Assembly: GCF_015775975.1 (NCBI RefSeq)
Contig: NZ_CP064056.1
Coordinates: forward strand, 1,116,001 to 1,180,000
From: Staphylococcus lloydii
GTDB lineage: Bacteria > Bacillota > Bacilli > Staphylococcales > Staphylococcaceae
Length of the DNA: 64,000 nt
Reading direction: 5' to 3'
Below, piece by piece: positions 37,391-46,642 of this stretch (the first letter of the stretch is position 1; each line of letters opens with the position of its first letter). The translations under genes and the position numbers were made by a program. The notes under the pieces were generated by a model, which was not told the DNA's origin, ran no database searches, and worked only from the letters and a program-made list of their open reading frames with translations.

Positions 37391-38863
37391 ATGTTTAATT
37401 TCTTACAACGATTAGGGAGATCGTTGATGTTACCAATTGCTGTACTTCCAGCTGCAGCAATTATTGTTGGTATTGGGAATACATTAAACGCATTAAAACT
37501 TTGGCCAGTCGTCGCTACATTTTTCATGAATGCTGGTACGAGTATTTTAGATCAACTCGGTGTACTATTTGCGGTTGGGGTCGCATTGGGTATGGCTAAG
37601 AAGAATGATGGTTCCGTGGCGTTAGCTGCTGTTGTAGGGTACTTTTTAACAACAACTGTGCTAAGCCCAGAAAAATTGGCACCATTATTAGGTGTCAAGA
37701 CGGCAAACGTTAATGATGCATTCACGCATATGGATAATTCAAATGTTTTCGTCGGTATGTTAATCGGTTTAATCGCCGCTTTTTCCTATAATAAATTTAG
37801 CGAGACGGAATTACCTATGGCTTTATCTTTCTTTAGTGGTAAACGATTAGTGCCTATATTAACTGCGTTTTTCAGTTTATTTTTAACTGTCGCATTACTG
37901 TTTGTATGGCCGTATGTATATGGAGGCATTGTAGCTTTTGGTAAATGGATTATTGACTTTGGTCCATTTGGTGCTTTCTTATATGGTTTCTTTAACCGTT
38001 TGTTAATACCAACAGGACTGCATCACGCATTAAATTCTGTATTTTGGCTTAACCTTGCCGGTGTTGATGATATTGCAAAATTCCAAACTGGCGATGGTGC
38101 AGTGAAAGGTGTTACAGGAAGATATATGGCTGGTTTCTTCCCAGTAATGATGTTTGGTGTTCCTGCAGCTGCTTTAGCAATGTATCATACTGCTGAATCA
38201 AAACAGAAAAAACGTGTTTATGGTTTAATGCTAGCGGGTGCGATTTCAGCATTTTTCGTAGGAGTAACAGAACCGATTGAATTTGCATTTATGTTTGTGG
38301 CTCCCGTACTGTTTGTTATCCACGCATTTTTAACAGGATTATCATTATTTATTGCAGCATTATTCCATTGGACGGCCGGATTTACTTTCAGCGCAGGGCT
38401 CATTGACTATTTATTGTCGCTAATTAATCCAAATGCAAACCATCCGTTGATGTTACTCGTTCAAGGTGTTGTATTCTTTGTGATTTATTATGTGGTCTTC
38501 AGAATAGCAATTAAAGTATTGAAATTAAATACACCTGGTCGTGGAGACAACTTAGTACCAGACCCTGCAGAAGAAAATACAACAACAGATGACGCTCAAT
38601 CTAAAAATGGTAATAAATACTCACATAGCGCTTCAGAAATATTGACCGGTTTAGGTGGTAAAGATAATATTACGTCACTAACAAACTGTGCGACTCGATT
38701 ACGTATGGAATTAGCTGATAATAGTATTATCGATGAAGCAAAAATTAAAGCTGCTGGGGCAGTTGGCGTTACAAAAAGTGGTAAGCATAATACACAAGTT
38801 ATTATAGGGACACACGTCCAACAAGTAGCAGATGAAATAGAAAATCAAATGAATAACCAATAA
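37391..38863 (+). CDS. nagE: PTS glucose/N-acetylglucosamine-type EIICB permease
   Basis: 490-residue phosphotransferase permease that imports and phosphorylates an amino sugar or glucose. The EIIC domain (about 1-380) has ten or so hydrophobic segments, with the sugar-site motif GVTEPIEFAF near 297. The EIIB domain (about 412-490) carries the phosphocysteine in TNCATRLRM near 436. There is no EIIA domain, so a separate EIIA (Crr) must serve. In staphylococci the gene at this place is assigned to N-acetylglucosamine; specificity cannot be read from sequence. The leader hairpin suggests regulation by attenuation. Confidence 0.85.
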   Translation: MFNFLQRLGRSLMLPIAVLPAAAIIVGIGNTLNALKLWPVVATFFMNAGTSILDQLGVLFAVGVALGMAKKNDGSVALAAVVGYFLTTTVLSPEKLAPLLGVKTANVNDAFTHMDNSNVFVGMLIGLIAAFSYNKFSETELPMALSFFSGKRLVPILTAFFSLFLTVALLFVWPYVYGGIVAFGKWIIDFGPFGAFLYGFFNRLLIPTGLHHALNSVFWLNLAGVDDIAKFQTGDGAVKGVTGRYMAGFFPVMMFGVPAAALAMYHTAESKQKKRVYGLMLAGAISAFFVGVTEPIEFAFMFVAPVLFVIHAFLTGLSLFIAALFHWTAGFTFSAGLIDYLLSLINPNANHPLMLLVQGVVFFVIYYVVFRIAIKVLKLNTPGRGDNLVPDPAEENTTTDDAQSKNGNKYSHSASEILTGLGGKDNITSLTNCATRLRMELADNSIIDEAKIKAAGAVGVTKSGKHNTQVIIGTHVQQVADEIENQMNNQ

Positions 38864-38872
38864 TTAATATTT

Positions 38873-38908
38873 AAAGAGCAAATGTGCAATATTCATTTGC
38901 TCTTTTTT
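38873..38908 (+). terminator. Terminator of the PTS gene
   Basis: Perfect 12-bp stem 38873-38884/38894-38905 followed by six Ts. Confidence 0.9.
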
Positions 38909-38966
38909 ACTTCAAATTGTAGAATTAAATAGTATCAGAATTTTCTGAATAGGAGAGTGAACGTAA

Positions 38967-40088
38967 ATGAAGTCGGTATTGTTTGATGTTGATGGTGTCT
39001 TTTTAAGTGAGGAAAGATGCTTTGATGTATCAGCTTTAACTACATATGAAATTTTAATGGACAAGTCTTATCTAGGGCTTGATGCTTCCATTGACTTTCA
39101 AAGTTTAAATGATGAAGACATTCAAAAAATAAGAGCCACCGTATTTGATCACGATAAAATTTTAGTTAAGTTAAAATCATTAGGATTAAATTCAAACTGG
39201 GACATGTTATTTATTGTTACGGCATTACATTTTATTGAAGTCTGTAAACAGTTGTCACCAGCTCAATTAGATACAGTTTTAAATGCGGAAACATTTAGTC
39301 AACAAAGGTTACAGGAAGTTGGCACAAGTGTGTCAGATATTCAGTTAGATTTTAAAGCCCCTTTAACATTTCTAGCTGATGTAAAACCTGGCAAAGATCA
39401 TGTATATCAAGCACTGATTGCTTATGCTCAAAAGGTCTTAAATACATCACATACTGAGCTATTTGAATTAAAGAGTCCTTTTTGGTTATTAACTCAAGAA
39501 GTTTATCAAGAATGGTATTTAGGCTGTAAATTATTTAAAGAAGTAGAACAAAAAGAAAATAGAGCTACTTATAAACAAGGTTATATATATGACGAGGTAG
39601 TTTTAAGGCCAGTGGATGAAATCAAGCAATTATTAAGTGATTTAAAAGATGCAGGTTATCAAATAGCAATTGCTACGGGTCGTCCTAGAACGGAAACGAT
39701 AGTGCCTTTTGAAACTATAAATATCAAAGAACTGTTTGAAGATGAACACATTGTCACTGCAAGCGAAGTATTAATTGCCGAAGATTTATATCCAGATTTA
39801 AAACCATTAGGAAAGCCAAATCCATTTAGTTATTTAGCAACATTAGATGGTAACGAACAATTAAATTATGAAAAATTTGCGACTAATCAAGAAAATCGTG
39901 TAAACAAAGACGAGGTGTTTATCGTTGGTGACTCTTTGGCAGACTTATTAAGTGCTAAGACGATAGGCGCAACATTTATAGGACCTTTAACTGGTTTGAA
40001 AGGTCAAGATGCAAGGGCAGAACTAGAATCTTATGATGCCGACTATATAGTTGACCATGTAGGGGAAATTAGAAGTATATTATTATAA
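38967..40088 (+). CDS. HAD-superfamily hydrolase with a large insert
   Basis: 373-residue haloacid dehalogenase-type phosphatase. The nucleophile motif DVDGVF is at residues 8-13, motif II lies in IAIATGRPR near 236 and the metal-binding motif III/IV in IVGDSLADLL near 326. About 200 residues between motif I and II form an unusually large cap region. The substrate is unknown. It sits alone after the PTS permease with its own GGAG site and is closed by a palindromic terminator. Confidence 0.85.
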   Translation: MKSVLFDVDGVFLSEERCFDVSALTTYEILMDKSYLGLDASIDFQSLNDEDIQKIRATVFDHDKILVKLKSLGLNSNWDMLFIVTALHFIEVCKQLSPAQLDTVLNAETFSQQRLQEVGTSVSDIQLDFKAPLTFLADVKPGKDHVYQALIAYAQKVLNTSHTELFELKSPFWLLTQEVYQEWYLGCKLFKEVEQKENRATYKQGYIYDEVVLRPVDEIKQLLSDLKDAGYQIAIATGRPRTETIVPFETINIKELFEDEHIVTASEVLIAEDLYPDLKPLGKPNPFSYLATLDGNEQLNYEKFATNQENRVNKDEVFIVGDSLADLLSAKTIGATFIGPLTGLKGQDARAELESYDADYIVDHVGEIRSILL

Positions 40089-40125
40089 AAGAAGTATATG
40101 ATTCAGAGCATTAGTTCCTATTTAA

Positions 40126-40160
40126 AAAGACCATTCACTATAGTGAATGGTCTTTTCATG
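40126..40160. terminator. Terminator after the HAD gene
   Basis: Perfect 32-bp palindrome (40126-40157) that reads AAAAGACC at one end and GGTCTTTT at the other; works in either direction. Confidence 0.85.
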
Positions 40161-40224
40161 TTGCATACATATAATTTACCTAACAATAATAGGTGAAGGA
40201 TCGATGTAATTAATTGTTAATAAG

Positions 40225-40255
40225 TAAAAAGCATACAGTAAATTTACTGTATGCT
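40225..40255 (-). terminator. Terminator of serA
   Basis: Perfect 26-bp palindrome (40230-40255); on the minus strand it is followed by TTTTT. Confidence 0.9.
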
Positions 40256-40261
40256 TATCAA

Positions 40262-41878
40262 TTAAATATCGTATTCTTTTTGTGAAGGCAAATCTAATTG
40301 AACACTTCTGATTAAATGGAAACCATCGATTTTATATAAAGCTTCGATGACTTCATCAGTTACAGGGTGATCTACAGATAAAATCATCAGCGCATTACCG
40401 CCTTGATTGGTACGACCTAAATGCATAGATGCGATATTAATATTAAATTCACCAAGAACTTGTCCTGTTTTACCAACAATACCAGGTCTATCTGTATGAT
40501 TAACCACAATTTGATTTTTTTCAGGTTTGAAATCGACATGGTACTCATTTATTCTAACAATTCTAGGACCATAGCCATTTAAAACAGTTGCACCGATTTT
40601 TATTTGTTTATCTTTATTGATTAAAGTTAATTCGATGTAGTTACTAAATCCGCGATTTTTAGCATTTTTTTCAATATTATAAGAAACGCCTTGTTCATTT
40701 AATAACACAAGTGCATTAATTAAGTTTACTCGTTCTGCTAGGTCTTGGCTTAAAACAGCACTTACGAGTGTACGTGTGATTAAACTAGTGTCATCAATAG
40801 CCAAATCACCTTCGTATTTTATGTGTAATTCTCTAGGTGCTTTTTGTAATAATTGAATACCAACTTCACCAGTTAATTTACTTAATTCGATATAAGGTTT
40901 AAGTTCTGCATTGGCATCGTCGAAACTCATCTTAGGCGCGTTTACGGCATGTAACACATTACCATTTTCGAAAATATCGATAATTTCGTTTGCGACAGAA
41001 ATCGCTACTTTTTCTTGAGCTTCAACAGTAGAAGCTCCTAGGTGAGGCGTTACAATCACTTTTTCATGATTTGCTAATGGAGATTCAGTAGCGGGTTCAG
41101 TTTCGAATACGTCAATTGCTGCGCTTTGAATCTTATCATGATTTAAAGCATCTAATAGTGCTTCTTCATCGATAATACCGCCACGAGCTACGTTAATAAT
41201 TTGTAAGTTTGGTTTAGCTTTACTAAAGAACTCTGCACCAACTATACCTTTAGTTTTAGGGGTAAGTGGTGTATGTACTGTAACAAAGTCAGCTTGTTCA
41301 GCAATTTCATCTACGCTAGCACGTGTAACTTCTAGTTCTTTAGCTTTATCTTCAGACAAATAGGGGTCAAAAGCTAAAATTTTCATACCAAAACTTTGCG
41401 CTCTTTTTGCAACGCCAAGTCCGATACGACCTGCACCAATAACACCAAGTGTTTTGTTATATAACTCTGTACCTCTATAGGTTTTACGGTCCCATTTTCC
41501 TTCTTGCAATGATTTGTGAGCTTGAGGGATGTTTCTTGCCATTGATAAAATCATTGCCATTGAATGTTCAGTAGCAGAGATAGTATTGCCATCTGGGGCA
41601 TTGATCACGATAATACCATTTTTAGTTGCTGCATCTACATCAATGTTGTCTACGCCAACACCTGCGCGCGCGATTACTTTTAAATTTGTAGCAGCTTTAA
41701 TAACGTCTTCGGTTACTTGAGTTTGACTACGTACTATAAGACCTTCGTAATTTGCAATTTCATCTATTAATTGAGTTTCTGATAAATCCGTATTGTTTGT
41801 AACATCAAATTTGGGATGTTCATAAAGGCTTGATAAACCCTCTGCAGAAATTGGATCTGATACTAAAATTTTATACAT
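40262..41878 (-). CDS. serA: D-3-phosphoglycerate dehydrogenase
   Basis: 538-residue long-form SerA, first enzyme of serine synthesis, oxidising 3-phosphoglycerate to phosphohydroxypyruvate. NAD-binding loop GVIGAGRIGLGVAKRA near residue 145; catalytic Arg in NVARGGIIDE, Glu in DVFETEP and His in TPHLGAST. An ASB intervening domain (about 315-450) and a C-terminal ACT domain (about 460-538) suggest feedback control. Its start overlaps the aminotransferase end by 8 nt, so the two are translationally coupled. The coupled enzyme probably performs the next, transamination step or a reverse glycine-linked step. Confidence 0.95.
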   Translation of the reverse strand: MYKILVSDPISAEGLSSLYEHPKFDVTNNTDLSETQLIDEIANYEGLIVRSQTQVTEDVIKAATNLKVIARAGVGVDNIDVDAATKNGIIVINAPDGNTISATEHSMAMILSMARNIPQAHKSLQEGKWDRKTYRGTELYNKTLGVIGAGRIGLGVAKRAQSFGMKILAFDPYLSEDKAKELEVTRASVDEIAEQADFVTVHTPLTPKTKGIVGAEFFSKAKPNLQIINVARGGIIDEEALLDALNHDKIQSAAIDVFETEPATESPLANHEKVIVTPHLGASTVEAQEKVAISVANEIIDIFENGNVLHAVNAPKMSFDDANAELKPYIELSKLTGEVGIQLLQKAPRELHIKYEGDLAIDDTSLITRTLVSAVLSQDLAERVNLINALVLLNEQGVSYNIEKNAKNRGFSNYIELTLINKDKQIKIGATVLNGYGPRIVRINEYHVDFKPEKNQIVVNHTDRPGIVGKTGQVLGEFNINIASMHLGRTNQGGNALMILSVDHPVTDEVIEALYKIDGFHLIRSVQLDLPSQKEYDI

Positions 41879-43031
41879 AAGCTTTTACTACCTCCATATA
41901 TTGACTAATTGCTTTACCAACGAATGACTCTCCACGATGTTCAGTCAGGATAAGTTCTAAAGCTGATACGACTTGTAAAATATCGAATGGGGAAATTTGA
42001 CCCATATGACCAATTCGTAAAATATGTCCTTTTAGATGGCCTTGACCACCGGCGATAGTAATACTGAAACGTTGTTTGAGTTGATTTTTAATGTAATCTA
42101 ACTCTTCTTTATCGTTTGGTACAAAGGCTGTAACAGTAGGTGAAGCGAATTCATCTTCGACTAATAAATCTAAATTTAATGCTTTTAAGGCTGCTCTTAA
42201 ACCGTCTCTAATTGCGTAGTGACGATTAATAACATTTTCAAATCCTTCTTCTTTTACTAAGTTGGCATATGCATTAACGCCTCTAAACAGCGCTACGTTA
42301 GGCGTGAACGGTGTAGAGTTTTCGGCAACTGATTTTAAATATTTATTTAAATCTAAATAAAATCTAGGCGTTGTTACAGTACTAAATCTTTCTTTTGCAC
42401 GATCATTATATGCAACAAATGCTAATCCAGGTGGTAACATAATGGCTTTTTGACTTCCGGAAACTAAAACATCGATGTTGTCTCGTTGCATATTTGCATC
42501 AACTGCACCGATACAACTAACGCCATCAACCACAAAATAAATATCGTCTTTAAATTGTTTTAAGGCTGATCCAAGCTCACCAACTGGATGAACGACTGCT
42601 GTTGAAGTTTCACAATATTGGCAATATACAGCTGTAACATCTCCATTAATTGATTTTAAGTAGTCTATAAAATCAGGTACGTTGACTGCTTTACCCCATT
42701 CAACTTCAAAAATATGTACGTTATTATAATAGGTTTCTGCGATTTGTTTGAAACGGTTACCAAATGCACCAGAAACAATAATGACTATATGATCATCGGT
42801 ATTTGCAATATTTAACATACTTGCTTCTAAAGCACTCGTACCACTAGAAGTTAATACGATTACTTCGTTTTCTGTACCAAATACAGGTTTGATAGCTTGG
42901 AACGCTTCTTTAGCAATAGCTTCAAAATCACTTGAACGATGACCTACCATTGGTTGTTGTGTTGCGTGTAAAATTTCGTCAGGTACAGGTGTTGGACCTG
43001 GTGTTAACAATAAAGGATGATAATACTTCAT
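41871..43031 (-). CDS. Class V aminotransferase (alanine-glyoxylate/serine-pyruvate type)
   Basis: 386-residue PLP fold-type I enzyme. It starts with LTPGPTPVPDEIL and HRSSDF, has the PLP lysine in VSGSQKAIMLPPG near 196 and the family's conserved Arg near the C terminus. Older staphylococcal annotations call it 'soluble hydrogenase 42 kDa subunit', which is wrong for this fold. Coupling to serA suggests it either transaminates phosphohydroxypyruvate or makes glycine/serine from glyoxylate/hydroxypyruvate. No serC or serB is in the window. The ribosome binding site is a GGGGGG run. Confidence 0.88.
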   Translation of the reverse strand: MKYYHPLLLTPGPTPVPDEILHATQQPMVGHRSSDFEAIAKEAFQAIKPVFGTENEVIVLTSSGTSALEASMLNIANTDDHIVIIVSGAFGNRFKQIAETYYNNVHIFEVEWGKAVNVPDFIDYLKSINGDVTAVYCQYCETSTAVVHPVGELGSALKQFKDDIYFVVDGVSCIGAVDANMQRDNIDVLVSGSQKAIMLPPGLAFVAYNDRAKERFSTVTTPRFYLDLNKYLKSVAENSTPFTPNVALFRGVNAYANLVKEEGFENVINRHYAIRDGLRAALKALNLDLLVEDEFASPTVTAFVPNDKEELDYIKNQLKQRFSITIAGGQGHLKGHILRIGHMGQISPFDILQVVSALELILTEHRGESFVGKAISQYMEVVKAYV

Positions 43032-43137
43032 TACTTTTCCCCCCGTTACTCAAGATTTTCTTAGTTTAGCAAATTTTCTGACAATATAAAAGTGAAAATC
43101 GAATATTAAACAGGGAAAAATTGATTAATTTCGGTTT

Positions 43138-43151
43138 TGAAAGGGTTTACA
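43138..43151. promoter_or_regulatory. cre-like sequence upstream of the aminotransferase-serA unit
   Basis: TGAAAGGGTTTACA is a 14-mer that fits the cre pattern on both arms but has GG in place of the central CG. It lies about 107 bases before the aminotransferase start. CcpA binding is doubtful because the central CG is usually essential. Confidence 0.2.
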
Positions 43152-43199
43152 TTGTTATTAACTAGGTCTTCTATAAATTAAAAGAATTTTTTAAAAATT

Positions 43200-43640
43200 T
43201 TATTGTTTAAGTATATTTGGTTGTATATTTATTTGAACATTGCCTCGGATGGAATTGGAAATCATACAATTATTGTCTGCGATTTTTAATAATTTTGGCA
43301 ACTTAGTTTCTAATTGTTCAGCGTTGTCTACTTTAATATTTGGAAAATGAGTAATAGCTTCCATTTTAAATTTACTATTTTCAAAGACGGCTGTACCGAC
43401 AGACTGTTGATCGATAGATATATTGTTGAAACCAGCGCGTTCTAATACAGCAGCAAGAGAAATAATATAACAAGAAGAAGCAGCACTTACCAACAGTTCA
43501 TCAGGGTTTGTACCGTGTCCATTACCACCTAACTCTGAAGGAATTGAAATTTGTTCATTGATTACGTCACCATTAACCTCACCAACTTCCTCTCGACCAC
43601 CTTGCCATTTTGTTGTGACTTTAAAATCATGCTTAACCAT
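43200..43640 (-). CDS. OsmC/Ohr-family peroxiredoxin
   Basis: 146-residue OsmC-fold protein that reduces organic hydroperoxides. The two redox cysteines are visible: one in ASSCYIISLAAVLERAG near residue 56 and one in DNNCMISNSIRG near 123, with GGNGHGTNPDELL before the first. It resembles the YhfA/YtmI OsmC branch more than Ohr. Start is ATG 43640, since AAGGAG lies 8 nt upstream; the earlier ATG at 43646 is only 2 nt from that site. It is a single gene, downstream in orientation of nothing else. Confidence 0.9.
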   Translation of the reverse strand: MVKHDFKVTTKWQGGREEVGEVNGDVINEQISIPSELGGNGHGTNPDELLVSAASSCYIISLAAVLERAGFNNISIDQQSVGTAVFENSKFKMEAITHFPNIKVDNAEQLETKLPKLLKIADNNCMISNSIRGNVQINIQPNILKQ

Positions 43641-43722
43641 AATCATAGCTCCTTTGTAAAAAATTATGTTATTTTTATTTTAGAGTACAAGGTATAAGAA
43701 AGAAAGAAGAGAGGCCTGAAAA

Positions 43723-44457
43723 GTGACAAATAGCCAAATTAAAGTTGTAGCTCATAGAGGGCTGTCATCAAAATATCCAGAAAATACATTAATAGCTTAT
43801 GAGGCTGCTTTACAATTAAATATCGACTATTTAGAAATTGATATACATAAAACGGCTGATAATAAGCTAGTGGTAATCCATGATGATTCGGTAGATAGAA
43901 CTTCAAATGGTACGGGTAAAATAAAAGACTATACGATGGAACAATTACAGCAATTAGATTACGGTCTATGGAAAGGGGAGTCTTTTAGAGGCCAAACTAT
44001 TTTAGAATTCAAAGATGTATTAAAACTTGTGAAGCAATATAATAAGAAATTATTAATTGAAATTAAAAAACCCGAACAATATCCCGGAATTGAACAGCTT
44101 TTACTTAAACAATTAAAAGAAGCTCAAGTGCAACACTCAAACATTGTTATTCAATCATTTGATATGGAAAGCATAAAAAAAATTTACGCGACTGGCGTTA
44201 ATTATAAATTAGGGGTATTAATTAGTGCCAAAAAATATTGGTATCGTCGTCCTAATTTTAAAAAGATTGCTACTTTTGCACACTTTTTAAATCCGAACTA
44301 TAAATTAGTAACTACAAAATTTGTAGCTACGGCACATAAATATAATCTTAAAGTAATGCCTTACACAGTAAATGATAAAGTAATAAGCGCTAAATTAATA
44401 AAATCAAACATTGATGGCATTATCACAGATGCACCAGACATATTTTGCGACTGCTAG
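43723..44457 (+). CDS. Cytoplasmic glycerophosphodiester phosphodiesterase
   Basis: 244-residue GDPD-family enzyme that splits glycerophosphodiesters to glycerol 3-phosphate and alcohol. Catalytic elements are AHRGLSSKYPENT near residue 9, EIDIHKTADNKLVVIHDD near 38-56 and EIKKP near 106. No signal peptide is present, so it is UgpQ-like rather than the secreted GlpQ. The start is GTG after GAGAGG. The stop codon is inside the loop region of the terminator hairpin. It may recycle glycerol phosphate released from teichoic acid or phospholipid turnover. Confidence 0.92.
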   Translation: MTNSQIKVVAHRGLSSKYPENTLIAYEAALQLNIDYLEIDIHKTADNKLVVIHDDSVDRTSNGTGKIKDYTMEQLQQLDYGLWKGESFRGQTILEFKDVLKLVKQYNKKLLIEIKKPEQYPGIEQLLLKQLKEAQVQHSNIVIQSFDMESIKKIYATGVNYKLGVLISAKKYWYRRPNFKKIATFAHFLNPNYKLVTTKFVATAHKYNLKVMPYTVNDKVISAKLIKSNIDGIITDAPDIFCDC

Positions 44458-44482
44458 TCGATTATGTCTGGTGCATTTATTG
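44429..44482 (+). terminator. Terminator overlapping the end of the phosphodiesterase gene
   Basis: Stem 44429-44442/44463-44476 is 14 bp, perfect, with an inner CGAC/GTCG hairpin (44448-44460). The 5' arm encodes the last residues and the stop codon (44455-44457) lies in the inner loop. Confidence 0.75.
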
Positions 44483-44499
44483 AACTATATAAGTACGAG

Positions 44500-45024
44500 C
44501 TATTTAATATGTGATAAGTCATTTTCGGATTTATGCCAATCTTTTTTCAATAAACCCATGACATGGCAATCACTGTAAGAACCTCTAGTATAAAAATGTT
44601 CTTTTAGTGTACCTTCAATTTTAAAGTTGTTACTTTCGTATATATGTACGGCTTTCGAATTATTAACATCCACAAATAGATATATTTTATTTAAATTTAA
44701 TACTAGAAACGCATAGTCTATGGCCATTTTAAACGCACTTTTAGCGTAGCCTTTGCCGCTATATTGAGGATCAATTATTATTTGAATTTCGCAATTACGG
44801 TGAATGAAATTAATTTCTACAAGTTCTACGACACCAAAACGAATATTATCTTCTTCTATAATGAAGCGACGTTCTGATTCATCTAAAATATGCTTTTTAT
44901 ATAAGGTTTGTAATTCGCTCAGTGATTGATAGGGTTCTTCAAACCAATATGACATTATAGAATACTCATTGTTTAAATGATGAACAAACTGCAAGTCGGT
45001 TTCTTCTAATGCTCTAATAATCAT
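44500..45024 (-). CDS. GNAT acetyltransferase (RimJ/RimL or SpeG-like)
   Basis: 174-residue GNAT-fold protein. The acetyl-CoA loop is QIIIDPQYSGKGYAKSA near residue 96 and the C-terminal IYESNNFKIEGTLKEH near 140 is typical of the RimJ/RimL/SpeG group. HLNNEYSIMSYWFEEPY in the N-terminal part resembles spermidine acetyltransferase SpeG, so polyamine is a possible substrate; protein N-terminal acetylation is the alternative. Start is ATG 45024 with AAGGAG 8 nt upstream. It follows the rpsD terminator. Confidence 0.85.
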   Translation of the reverse strand: MIIRALEETDLQFVHHLNNEYSIMSYWFEEPYQSLSELQTLYKKHILDESERRFIIEEDNIRFGVVELVEINFIHRNCEIQIIIDPQYSGKGYAKSAFKMAIDYAFLVLNLNKIYLFVDVNNSKAVHIYESNNFKIEGTLKEHFYTRGSYSDCHVMGLLKKDWHKSENDLSHIK

Positions 45025-45069
45025 TTTTAACACTCCTTTACTTTTAGGATACTCAATTTCTCTCGATAT

Positions 45070-45110
45070 GTAAAAAGCCGAGAAAATCTAATAAAGATTT
45101 TCTCGGCTTT
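45070..45110 (-). terminator. Terminator of rpsD
   Basis: Perfect 16-bp stem 45074-45089/45095-45110; on the minus strand it is followed by TTTTT. Confidence 0.9.
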
Positions 45111-45123
45111 CGTGTTGAAGTTA

Positions 45124-45726
45124 TTATCTTGAGTAGTACTCAACGATAAGTTGTTCATTGATTTCAGCAGGTAATTCACTACGTTCTGGAACGCGGATAT
45201 ATTTACCTTGTAAGTTGTCAGCATCAAATTCTAAGTAATCTGGTACAAAGTTATTGATTTCAACTGACTCAGCAATGATGTTTAAGTTTTGTGATTTTTC
45301 ACGGATAGAGATAGTTTGACCTGGTTTTAAAGTGTAAGAAGGGATGTCAACACGTTTGCCATCAACTTCTACGTGACCATGTCCAACTAATTGACGTGCT
45401 TGACGACGAGTACGAGCTAAACCTAATGAATATACAACTGCGTCTAAACGAGCAGCTAATAATTGCATGAAGTTTTCACCGTGTACACCGTGTTGCTTAG
45501 CAGCAGCGTCGAATGTGTTACGGAATTGTCTTTCAGTAATTCCATATAAGTAACGTAATTTTTGTTTTTCACGTAATTGTAAACCATATTCTGATAATTT
45601 TTTACGTTGGTTAGGACCGTGTTGTCCTGGTGCGTAAGGGCGTTTTTCTAATTCTTTACCTGTGCCACTTAAAGAGATACCTAAGCGACGAGATTTTTTC
45701 CAATTTGAACCTCTGAATCGAGCCAT
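45124..45726 (-). CDS. rpsD: 30S ribosomal protein S4
   Basis: 200-residue primary 16S rRNA-binding protein. It starts [16 protein letters not shown] and contains the S4 domain at about 92-155 ([31 protein letters not shown]). As in Bacillus, it is encoded alone, away from the main ribosomal protein clusters. AGGAGG lies before the ATG. A long structured leader upstream probably binds S4 and represses translation or transcription when the protein is in excess. Confidence 0.98.
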   Translation of the reverse strand: MARFRGSNWKKSRRLGISLSGTGKELEKRPYAPGQHGPNQRKKLSEYGLQLREKQKLRYLYGITERQFRNTFDAAAKQHGVHGENFMQLLAARLDAVVYSLGLARTRRQARQLVGHGHVEVDGKRVDIPSYTLKPGQTISIREKSQNLNIIAESVEINNFVPDYLEFDADNLQGKYIRVPERSELPAEINEQLIVEYYSR

Positions 45727-45775
45727 AATAAGACTCCTCCTTCTTTTTTGTAGTTATGAAAAAACAAAAAAGAGT

Positions 45776-45880
45776 GTTGTATGCTTATTTAGATATATTG
45801 TTTTATGTATCTTCACCTCATAGCTATGGTTACACGATACGTCCGCCTTGGGAACAACATAGAGCCAAATAATATACAAC
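45776..45880 (-). promoter_or_regulatory. Autoregulatory S4-type leader of rpsD
   Basis: On the minus strand the region is closed by GTTGTAT/ATACAAC (45880-45874 with 45782-45776). Between them lie GGCTCTATG, the unpaired-looking TTCCCAAGGCGGACG and CATAGCTATGAGG, which match the layout of the Bacillales rpsD leader, where S4 binds a pseudoknotted structure. A further U/A-rich stem-loop (45743-45750/45765-45772) lies between it and the ribosome binding site. Confidence 0.65.
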
Positions 45881-45909
45881 TGCTAATTTCGTTTATTCAC
45901 ACAAAGTAC

Positions 45910-45937
45910 ATTGTACCAGTTTATTAGAAAGTGTCAA
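45910..45937 (-). promoter_or_regulatory. Sigma-A promoter of rpsD
   Basis: On the minus strand TTGACA (45937-45932), 16-bp spacer, extended -10 TGG-TACAAT (45915-45910). Confidence 0.8.
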
Positions 45938-45958
45938 TACAAAATATTGATTAACTGT

Positions 45959-46429
45959 TTACTTCTTATTTAATTGGTCTTCAATAATAGTTACAACTTG
46001 TTCTAATTGTTGCTTATCGTTATCGTCAAAGCGATTAAGAATAGGTGCGTCGATGTCTAATACACCAATGACTTCATTGTTAAAATGAATAGGAACGACT
46101 ATTTCAGATTTACTGTTGGCATCACACGCAATATGACCTGGGAATGCATTGACATCAGCAACAACTTGGGTTTCATCTTGTTCAACTGCAGTTCCGCATA
46201 CGCCACTACCAATTGCTATATGTACACATGCAGGATGGCCTTGGAAAGGACCTAGAATAAGTTCGCCATGTTCTATTAAATAAAATCCTACCCAATTGAT
46301 TTGATCTAGATTATCATTTAATAAAGCAGAACTATTACTTAAAATAGCGATGAGGTTTGACTCGTCTTCGATTAAAGCAGCTAACTGCTTTTGTAACATA
46401 CTATAGTTGGTTGTTTTTATTTCAGTCAT
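45959..46429 (-). CDS. msrC: Free methionine-(R)-sulfoxide reductase (GAF domain)
   Basis: 156-residue GAF-domain enzyme reducing free Met-R-sulfoxide. The three conserved cysteines are present: GPFQGHPACVHIAIGSGVCGTA near residues 70-90 and GHIACDANSKSEI near 110. Start is ATG 46429 as GTGAGGT lies about 9 nt upstream; an in-frame GTG 46444 overlaps that site. B. subtilis YtsP is the counterpart, also near rpsD. It is divergent from ezrA. Confidence 0.92.
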   Translation of the reverse strand: MTEIKTTNYSMLQKQLAALIEDESNLIAILSNSSALLNDNLDQINWVGFYLIEHGELILGPFQGHPACVHIAIGSGVCGTAVEQDETQVVADVNAFPGHIACDANSKSEIVVPIHFNNEVIGVLDIDAPILNRFDDNDKQQLEQVVTIIEDQLNKK

Positions 46430-46642
46430 ATTAAGAGACCTCACTTTACATATAATGGTTAATATAGTTTCAAATAGTATATTATATAATAGAATGATTC
46501 AAGCAGTTAAACTTAAAATGTATAGTTAAAACTCACTTTTGCAATAAATATAAAATATTCTGTGGAATTCATCTATTTTCTATTTTAATGAATGGGTAAC
46601 TTACGTTATAATTGAAAATGATAAAATAGGAGGAGAAAATAT

